NCBI GenBank assembly: GCA_031254265.1
Contig: JAIRUV010000039.1
Span: forward strand, 1 to 10,534
Source of the DNA: Candidatus Methanoplasma sp.
GTDB lineage: Archaea; Thermoplasmatota; Thermoplasmata; Methanomassiliicoccales; Methanomethylophilaceae
Direction of reading: 5' to 3'
DNA: 10,534 bases
The notes beneath the pieces were generated by a model, which ran no database searches, was not told the origin of the DNA, and was given only the letters and a program-made list of their open reading frames with translations. The position numbers were made by a program, and so were the translations under genes. Positions 1-6,300 of this stretch are shown piece by piece; the first letter of the stretch is position 1; the number at the start of each line of letters is the position of its first letter.

Positions 1-2
1 AG

Positions 3-107
3 GGGTTCGATTTTTTCTTGAGAGAAGTGGTAAGAGAAAGAGCCGTAGGAATTTCCGAGACGGCCCCGAACAGTATCAAAAGCAGGGGCGATAAGCCATC
101 AGCATAA
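3..107 (+). CDS. Possible C-terminal tail of an unidentified upstream gene (partial)
   Basis: Reading from base 3, a frame stays open from the window edge to a TAA at 105-107, giving 34 residues that begin GFDFFLREVVRERA and end in GDKPSA. The mix of charged and hydrophobic residues (an amphipathic helix-like start, then a polar tail) looks like a plausible protein end, but I do not recognise a family. A second plus-strand frame is open to a TAA at 92-94 but would give a very basic, low-plausibility peptide. A minus-strand frame is also open but lacks an ATG. Codon use is AT-richer than in the following genes. The call is weak because only about 100 bases are visible. The last codons overlap the left arm of the inverted repeat at 89-103. 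Confidence 0.35.
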   Translation, partial: GFDFFLREVVRERAVGISETAPNSIKSRGDKPSA

Positions 108-174
108 TTTGAGATTATAAACGCCTTAAGTGTCTACTTTGTATTGTAAAAACGAGCTGATGGTTTACTTATCG
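89..174. repeat. Bulged 15-bp inverted repeat around the thiC promoter region
   Basis: The left arm (89-103, CGATAAGCCATCAGC) is the perfect reverse complement of two blocks of the right arm: GCTGATGG (156-163) and CTTATCG (168-174), separated by an unpaired TTTA (164-167). The spacer between the arms is 52 bases and AT-rich, and contains the TATA-like stretch at 115-121. In RNA read through from upstream it would form a 15-bp stem with a 4-nt bulge. In DNA it could be a pair of operator half-sites. It does not contain the conserved sequence elements of a TPP riboswitch that I could recognise. The function is inferred; the base pairing is directly visible. Confidence 0.6.
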
Positions 175-208
175 GCAATATGAAATATCGACAAACAATC
201 CTGACCGC
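108..208 (+). promoter_or_regulatory. thiC upstream region with two candidate TATA elements
   Basis: This 101-base gap holds two possible archaeal promoters. One is GATTATAAAC (about 114-122), which would place transcription start near 145 and give a roughly 65-base leader containing the right arm of the inverted repeat. The other is the AT-rich CAATATGAAATAT (about 176-188), which lies at the right distance for a leaderless transcript starting at the ATG. No Shine-Dalgarno sequence is visible before the ATG at 209, which favours the second. Thiamin genes in many archaea are controlled by the HTH-CBS repressor ThiR or, in some Thermoplasmata, by TPP riboswitches. Neither can be assigned here from sequence alone. 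Confidence 0.4.
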
Positions 209-1501
209 ATGAGCACCATAATGGAAGAGGCCCGCCGAGGCATCAGCCCTTTGATCAGAAGGATCGCCGAAAAGGAGGGGATGAGCGAAGAGTTCGTGAG
301 GAACGGAATAGCCTCAGGGAGGATAGTGGTGCCATGCAATCCTATTCACGACCCGGAGCCGGCTGCCATCGGGGAGGGGATGAGGATAAAGGTCAACGTC
401 AACCTGGGGACCTCCAGGGACATCAACGACCTGGACGGCGAGCTGAGAAAGCTGGACATTGCGATAAAATACGGCGCGGATGCCGTGATGGACCTCAGCA
501 CAGGCGGGGACATCGACCACATAAGAAGAACGCTGATCGGCAAAGCCCCGATGATGATGGGTTCGGTGCCGATATACCAGACCGGGCTGGTCGCGGCGAG
601 GAAGGATGCCGTGGTTGACATGACCGAGGACGATATCTTCGACGGGATAGAGAAGCATGCCAAGGACGGGATGGACTTCATGACCGTCCACTGCGGCATA
701 ACGAAAGAAACGGTCGCCTGGCTCAAGAAGAGCAACAGGGTGACGGATGTTGTCTCCCGGGGCGGATCCTTCCTTACGGCGTGGATACTCCACAACGATG
801 AGGAGAATCCTCTTTACCGGAATTTCGATTATCTTCTGGAAATGGCAAGAAGATATGAATTCGCCCTTTCCCTGGGAGACGGTTTCAGGCCGGGATGCAT
901 AGACGATGCGTCGGATCAGGCGCAGCTGTCAGAGCTGATGACATTGGGCCACCTTGTAAAGAGATGCAGGGAGGCTGGCGTCCAGAGCATGGTGGAGGGG
1001 CCGGGGCACGTTCCTCTGGACCAGATCCCTATGAACATGCGGCTTGAGAAGAGCCTCTGCCACGATGCCCCGTTCTATGTCCTCGGCCCGCTGGTGACTG
1101 ATATCGCTCCGGGCTATGACCACATCGTCGGAGCTATCGGAGGTGCCGTCGCGGCGCAGAACGGCGCGGATTTCCTTTGCTATCTTACCCCGGCCGAGCA
1201 CCTGTCCCTTCCGGACGAGGATGATGTAAGGGAGGGGCTGATCGCGTCGAAGATAGCGGCGCACGTGGGGGACCTCTGCAGAGGAAAGGATAGGGAGATG
1301 GACACGGCGATGGCGAAGGCCAGGAAGGCCCTTGATTGGAACACCATGTTCGAAGTATGCATCGACCCGGATAAGGCGAGGAGATACAGAGCAAGGGGAT
1401 GCACAAAGGAAGAGGACGGCTGTTCCATGTGCGGCGATGTCTGTGCGGTGAAGATAGTCAACAGATATCTGATAAAGAACGGTCCGAACGAGGACTGCTG
1501 A
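209..1501 (+). CDS. thiC: Phosphomethylpyrimidine synthase ThiC (short form)
   Basis: ThiC is a non-canonical radical-SAM [4Fe-4S] enzyme that converts 5-aminoimidazole ribotide to 4-amino-5-hydroxymethyl-2-methylpyrimidine phosphate, the pyrimidine half of thiamin, in the cytoplasm. The 430 residues match the short anaerobic/archaeal form, which lacks the long N-terminal domain of E. coli-type enzymes. Visible signatures are KVNVNLGTS (61-69), MDLSTGG (94-100), SRGGS (183-187), SLGDGFRPG (221-229), EGPGHVPLD (263-271), GPLVTDIAPGYDHI (293-306) and TPAEHL (327-332). H267 and H331 correspond to the family's metal-binding histidines. The C-terminal cluster motif is C405-x2-C408-x3-C412, followed by AVK. 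ATG 209 is the first start; ATG 221 (residue 5) is an in-frame alternative, and neither has a clear ribosome site. The closely related 5-hydroxybenzimidazole synthase (BzaF, cobamide lower-ligand synthesis) cannot be fully excluded. No other thiamin gene is visible nearby. Confidence 0.9.
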   Translation: MSTIMEEARRGISPLIRRIAEKEGMSEEFVRNGIASGRIVVPCNPIHDPEPAAIGEGMRIKVNVNLGTSRDINDLDGELRKLDIAIKYGADAVMDLSTGGDIDHIRRTLIGKAPMMMGSVPIYQTGLVAARKDAVVDMTEDDIFDGIEKHAKDGMDFMTVHCGITKETVAWLKKSNRVTDVVSRGGSFLTAWILHNDEENPLYRNFDYLLEMARRYEFALSLGDGFRPGCIDDASDQAQLSELMTLGHLVKRCREAGVQSMVEGPGHVPLDQIPMNMRLEKSLCHDAPFYVLGPLVTDIAPGYDHIVGAIGGAVAAQNGADFLCYLTPAEHLSLPDEDDVREGLIASKIAAHVGDLCRGKDREMDTAMAKARKALDWNTMFEVCIDPDKARRYRARGCTKEEDGCSMCGDVCAVKIVNRYLIKNGPNEDC

Positions 1502-1507
1502 GTGACC

Positions 1508-1582
1508 TGGAGCCACTGGAGGGGATCGAACCCCCGGCCTACAGTTTACGAAACTGCCGCTCTACCGCTGAGCCACAGTGGC
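1508..1582 (-). tRNA. tRNA-Thr (anticodon CGU), CCA encoded
   Basis: Read on the minus strand, the sequence folds into a complete cloverleaf. The acceptor stem is GCCACTG/CAGTGGC (7 perfect pairs), the D stem GCTC/GAGC with loop AGCGGTA, and the anticodon stem GCAGT/ACTGT (one G-U) with loop TTCGTAA. The variable loop has five bases, and the T stem is GGGGG/CCCTC (one G-U) with loop TTCGATC. The anticodon CGU reads the ACG codon for threonine, and the discriminator base U73 agrees with archaeal tRNA-Thr. The 3' CCA is encoded (1508-1510). There is no intron. It lies convergent to thiC with six bases between, and 54 bases downstream of the stop of the minus-strand nuclease gene. Confidence 0.95.
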
Positions 1583-1603
1583 ATTGGAACCGATTATTGA
1601 ACC

Positions 1604-1620
1604 CTAAGATAAAAAGTTTT
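1604..1620 (-). promoter_or_regulatory. TATA box of the tRNA-Thr gene, with T-run
   Basis: On the minus strand the sequence ACTTTTTATCTTAGG contains a TATA-like element (TTTTTATC, 1608-1615) centred about 29 bases before the first tRNA base, the expected distance for an archaeal promoter. The same five-T run lies about 20 bases after the stop of the upstream minus-strand nuclease gene, so it could also act as that gene's oligo-T terminator. Confidence 0.55.
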
Positions 1621-1636
1621 ACTATGTTTGGGGTTG

Positions 1637-2446
1637 TCATTTCCTGTATCTCGGGAACATGTCCCTGAACACCACCGCGTCCTCCGCGATCAGCGGGGAC
1701 TCGCAGATGAATGTGCAATCCTGTTCGGAATCTGCTAGGGCGTCTGCCAACAATTGCATGTCTGGGTCTTTTGAACTCAGCGGCAGATGGGATATCTCCC
1801 CTTTGTCGCCGTACTTGATGCCGCTGATATGGAAGTGCGCAATATCGCCGCAAAGCGGGAAGAATTCGCCGATCAGCCTGCTCATGTCCTCCTTCGTCTT
1901 CAAGCATCCCCCGTCGCGTGCGTGGACATGTGCGACATCAAGCACAGGCCTAACGCCGCCGACGCTGTCCATTATCTTTGAGATCTCCTTCAGGGTGCCG
2001 AACTGTCCTTTCTTACCCATCGTCTCGATGCCCAGGATCACATCTTTGATCCCTTCGTCGTCCATCTTCTCTTTGCATTTCAGCAGCCCTTCTACCACAG
2101 AATCAAGCGCTGTGTCCGGAGACTTTCCGTATGATGCCGCGTGTATCACTATGATATAGGCTCCGAGCTCATGCGCCGCCCGAACTGTGTCCATGACCCA
2201 GCCGATGCTCTTCACTCTTGTCTCCGGTTCCTCCGAATTGAAACTGACAAAATAAGGCGCATGGCAGCTCAGCCTTATGTCGAGGGCCTTTGCAGCCTCT
2301 CCTATCGCCCTTGCTCTTTCCGGAGTTATCCTGGCGCCTCTTACGAACTCGACCTCCAGGGCACTCAGGCCGATCTCTTTGGTGTATCTGAGGGAGCCTT
2401 CCGGCGTCTTTCCTTCGCTTGGGTATCCTGCAGGTCCGAAACGCAT
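1637..2446 (-). CDS. Endonuclease IV-like (AP endonuclease family 2) TIM-barrel protein
   Basis: The 269-residue protein has the length and motif order of endonuclease IV, a metal-dependent TIM-barrel enzyme that cuts DNA 5' to abasic sites in base excision repair. Candidate metal ligands in order are H62 (SCHAPY), H102 (VIHAASYG), E141 (GIETMG), D170 and H173 (LDVAH), H204 or H206 (HFHISG), H220 (ISHLPL) and E249 (CESP). These line up with the E. coli Nfo set, except that the Asp two residues before H220 (Nfo's D-x-H) is Ile here. The ATG at 2446 gives the natural start MRFGPAGYP, and no Shine-Dalgarno sequence precedes it. It is divergent from the OGG gene (102-base gap) and reads towards the tRNA. 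A sugar-phosphate isomerase/epimerase of the same fold is the alternative; the full histidine set and the OGG neighbour favour the DNA-repair reading. Confidence 0.78.
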   Translation of the reverse strand: MRFGPAGYPSEGKTPEGSLRYTKEIGLSALEVEFVRGARITPERARAIGEAAKALDIRLSCHAPYFVSFNSEEPETRVKSIGWVMDTVRAAHELGAYIIVIHAASYGKSPDTALDSVVEGLLKCKEKMDDEGIKDVILGIETMGKKGQFGTLKEISKIMDSVGGVRPVLDVAHVHARDGGCLKTKEDMSRLIGEFFPLCGDIAHFHISGIKYGDKGEISHLPLSSKDPDMQLLADALADSEQDCTFICESPLIAEDAVVFRDMFPRYRK

Positions 2447-2465
2447 GCCATGTCAACAGGTTACG

Positions 2466-2476
2466 CATATTTCAGA
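2466..2476 (-). promoter_or_regulatory. Candidate TATA element for the endonuclease IV-like gene
   Basis: On the minus strand TCTGAAATATG is centred about 24 bases upstream of the ATG at 2446, which suits a leaderless archaeal transcript, and no ribosome site is visible. For the divergent OGG gene the corresponding position (about 2515-2526, AAATCCTTTAGC) is only weakly TATA-like, so I do not list it separately. Confidence 0.3.
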
Positions 2477-2548
2477 GTTCTCAGCATATCTTCCGACGCC
2501 CGGGACCAGACAGTAAATCCTTTAGCCTGACCTGACATAACGACACTT

Positions 2549-3352
2549 GTGATGATTGAACTCGATGTCTCGCTCGACCCCACTCTCGGATGCGGGCAGG
2601 CACACAGGTGGAAGAAGAGCGGCAGCACATGGAACGGCGTCTTGGGAGAGGAGACCGTCCGGCTTACTCAGACCGCCGGCGGCTTCGAGGCAGATGGGTG
2701 TTCGAACAGGGATGTCCTGCTGAGATATTTTCGGGACGAGGATGACCTTCCCCTGATCATCAAAGAGATCTCTGACGCGGACCCGTATGTTGCTTCTCTT
2801 TCGTCATCGTGTCCCGGCATGAGGATCCTGAGGCAGGAGCCGTGGGAATGTCTTGCCACTTATGTTCTTGCGACCAACGTCAACGTGAAAAGGATAGCAA
2901 AGATGGTTGAATCTGTTTGCGACACATTCGGCAGGGACCTCGGAGAGAGAAGGGCCTTCCCGACCCCTAAACAGATACTTGACAGACGGGAAGAGATAGC
3001 GGTCTGCAGGCTCGGGTACCGGGAGGGCAGATTCATTGAGCTTGCCGAGGGCGCAGAGGACGGCCTTATCGACATCGGAGCCATGGAAGAGATGGATTAT
3101 GAGGAGTGCATCGGCAGCCTGATGCGCATCAACGGCGTAGGGCCGAAAGTGGCCGACTGCGTCGCACTGTTCGGGTTCGGGCACCTGGGAGCCTTCCCTG
3201 TGGATGCCAGGATCTCAAAGTGTCTCGAAGAGATGTATGGGGTCAAAGGGAACTACAGAACGATGGCGGAGTTCGGAAGAAGGAAATTCGGACGATACGC
3301 CGGGTATGCTCAAGAATTCCTTTATCACAGCTCGGTGATCACCGGCCGCTGA
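2549..3352 (+). CDS. ogg: 8-oxoguanine DNA glycosylase/AP lyase, OGG1 type
   Basis: This bifunctional glycosylase removes 8-oxoguanine opposite cytosine and can nick the resulting abasic site. The N-terminal OGG domain is recognisable from QAHRWKKSGSTWNGVLG (17-33). The segment RILRQEPWECLATYVLATN (92-110) matches OGG1, with N110 and R115 aligning with human N149 and R154, which contact the orphan cytosine. The helix-hairpin-helix motif is INGVGPKVADC (194-204). The catalytic Lys is K200 and the catalytic Asp is D219 in AFPVDARI. FGRYAGYAQEFLYHSS (247-262) is the typical end of the HhH-GPD fold. At 267 residues it is shorter than human OGG1, as expected for prokaryotic members. The first codon is GTG 2549, followed directly by ATG 2552. 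The ATG is probably the true start (266 residues), and neither has a Shine-Dalgarno sequence. It ends four bases from the convergent end of lhr. Confidence 0.9.
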   Translation: MMIELDVSLDPTLGCGQAHRWKKSGSTWNGVLGEETVRLTQTAGGFEADGCSNRDVLLRYFRDEDDLPLIIKEISDADPYVASLSSSCPGMRILRQEPWECLATYVLATNVNVKRIAKMVESVCDTFGRDLGERRAFPTPKQILDRREEIAVCRLGYREGRFIELAEGAEDGLIDIGAMEEMDYEECIGSLMRINGVGPKVADCVALFGFGHLGAFPVDARISKCLEEMYGVKGNYRTMAEFGRRKFGRYAGYAQEFLYHSSVITGR

Positions 3353-3356
3353 CCTC

Positions 3357-6300
3357 TCAGGTCGCTCCCGGATTCGTCTTCAGATAGAACTCCGATACGT
3401 CCCAATCCTCTTCTTCCGGCTGTTTCCTCTCTTCTATCTTCACGCCCAGCGACCTGGCCACATCCTTCATGTGCCTGTATGCTTTATCGTTGCCTTTGAA
3501 ATTCTCCACTTTGGCACCCGATGCCGATATCTTGCCGCTGAAGCTTCCTATGATCTCGGTCCCGTCGAACACTACGCATTCCGTCGCGCCGCATTCCCTC
3601 TTTATCATGTCGCGCAGATACAGGTGGAGGTTGTCCTGCGTGTTCAGGAGCAGCAGTTCCCTGAACGGCTCCGGCTCGGTTTCCGCATCCTCCTTCAGGA
3701 TCCATCTGGGGGCCGGATCGTCCTTCGCGAGGAACCCTTTGACCAGATAGCCTTCTTCCTCAAGGTCGGACAGGGCCCTCCTTACTGTTGACATCCTGAC
3801 GAAAAGGAATTGTGCCAGCTCTTCTGCGGAGAACATCCCGAAATCGCGGAAGTGCCTTCTGACCACCTCCTTCATCGCTTTATCCTTATCCATGTTCGCA
3901 GGCGGCACAGCGTAGTAGTATGAGTCATGGTCCTGGCACAGGAATGATATCTTGGAAAGTTCCGATACCAGTTCCAGCGTCCTTTCCTCTGAGAAGGGCG
4001 AGCCGGATATTATCTCCTTTCTTGATACCGGCTGTCTGCTGCGGACCAGTTCCATTATCGTCTTTGCGTCCGGCTCCGGGGCACCGGCCTTCGCTGCACG
4101 GTATACCGATGCGAACTCCGCCGTGGTATACCCGACATATCCCGGCAGGAGCGTCATCCTGAGGAGCTCCCCCTTGCTCAGTATTTTCTTCAGCTGCACT
4201 TTCTGAGATGTCCTGGTGACCATCTCCTGGTCGTTCCTTATATATCCTCTTGCCTTGACCGCCTCCTCGACGGTGTAGAACCTGGATGCTCTGGATACCC
4301 TCTGCCTCTGGAACACGTAGCTTATCCGTTCTTCATCGGACATCGTCCTGTCGATGAATTTCCCCTTGGCATAGAATCCGTTCACGAACCTGTATCCGTT
4401 CTCTTTCAGGCATTTTGTCTTGTCTTCGTCAAGGTCTGCCGCGTCCTTCCCCAGGACCTCCCTTATCCTGACTATTTCCACGCCCTTCATCCTGAAGAAT
4501 CCCATCAGACGGTCCGTCGCTGTGAGGACCTCCTGCAAAAGCTCCGGAGAGTCCAGGTCCATGCTCCTGACCTCGATGCATCCCGACATCTCCCATATCT
4601 CCAGTGCGCCGATGACCTTGTTGCCTTTTGTCGCAGGGTATATCCATCTGTCCCCGTATCTTGCCGAGAGTTCGGCCCACTTCGATCCAAGGTCGGGGTC
4701 GTACAGCGACCTTATGACCACCTTCTCCTTTCTGTTCCTTACCTTTGCGATCAGGGGTATCTCGTCCGGCATGATATACATCCGGTTCTGTCCGCCCCCG
4801 ACGAATATGGCTTCCGCTCCTGCCGAGACCGCATACCCCTCTGCCTCTTCGGAGGATATACCCACCAGGAAACGCAGGGCCTGCGCCGGTATCGGCCCGT
4901 AGGAGACTATACACTCGCGGACGAGGTCTTCCGTAGGATCCTTCTCGGGCCTCTTCGGGAAATATGGTTTATATGTGTTCTCGGTCCCCCAGTCCTCCCT
5001 TTCGTTGAATGCGCGTATTATCTTCAAAGAGCGGTCAAGTCTCTGTATCGATTCTTTTATCTCCGTCTTGTCCCTGCCTGTCGCCGCCAAGAGCTGCCTC
5101 ATTGTGGCCTGTCCCATCCCTTCGATCATTGAAAGGAGGCCGGCATCCGACTCCGTCATCTCCGACGGCCTCAGGGACGCAAGCTTGTCGCCGTCCTCGG
5201 AAAGCACATACCTCACCTTCCCTCTGACGAACCTTCCCAGAAGAAGCCTTTCCGACTCCCTCATCCTGTACCATTCCTCCAGGCTGAAGTCCTTGACCCT
5301 GTTGTAAACGTCTATCTCGCTTCCTGCCGATCCGTAGAACTTGAAATAATCCTCTATGCAGCGGAACTGCTCTCCTTTGGTCCTTCTGTATTCCTCGACC
5401 GTGTCGAAATCGAACACGTTCTCCTTGCCTGCCCTGAGCCTCATGCGGTCAAGCATCTTCATGTACTGCGGGCTCTGGGAGATCAGGAACTGCCCCTTTA
5501 CCGCCTCTTCGCTGTTGACCAGCGAGTCCAGGGCGGCCTGGGCCTCCTTGTCTGTTATGGACAGGGAGAACGCGACCTCCGGAACAGTGGAGGGGGCAAA
5601 ACAGTCCAGATGCCTGAAGACTATCTCGTCCATGCATTTGTTCTTGTCCAGTTTGGGGTACTCGGCCCTCGAGAAATACCATTTGTTGTTCGCGGTGATG
5701 TCCGACCTTGTGACCAGGTACATGGACTCGAGCTTCCTCATGGACCTGAAGGTCACGTCCTCGCTTATCTCAAGTGCGGCGGTGATGTCGCTGAGGGCGG
5801 TCCTTTCCCTCACCTGCTCAAGGACCTTTACATCGATGTCGTTCAGGTCGCGCTCCTTTGCCGTCGCTGAGGCGTATATCGGGACCTCGCTTTTCACCAT
5901 GATGTGCGGTTCATCCAGGAACACGGTCCCTATTGCTCCTTCCTTCAACAGCCCCCTTACCCACTCGTCCACCACTTTCTTGTCCTCGTCGCAGTATGCG
6001 TAGATGTTGCGGCCCCTTTCCCTTATGGCCTGGAGCGGGCCGGTCCTCATGGGCAGCGGGACTATGTCGCTCTTTGACGCCACACGCCCTATCTTCTGCC
6101 TGAAGTACGGGATGACATGGTCCTCCTCGAACTCGAATTCTTTGACAGAGTCCCCCAGGGCCCTGTGCAGCACCTTCCGGTGAAGTTCCTTCAGCAGTTC
6201 CGATCTGTCCTCCATGAGGACGATGTCGGAGAATCCGGACAGTATGATGGAGTGGGCGAACGGAGAAGGAGTGCCGCTGAACGGGAAAAGTTCGACCCCC

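Noticed and set aside
89-208. TPP riboswitch upstream of thiC
   Set aside because: I could not find the conserved thi-box core sequences or their paired arms; the only structure seen is the long bulged inverted repeat.
929-1516. 195-residue minus-strand open frame opposite thiC
   Set aside because: The thiC frame has unmistakable family motifs over the same bases; the antisense frame shows none.
1539-1907. 122-residue minus-strand frame running through the tRNA and the end of the nuclease gene
   Set aside because: It overlaps a perfect tRNA cloverleaf and the conserved nuclease frame, with no family signature of its own.
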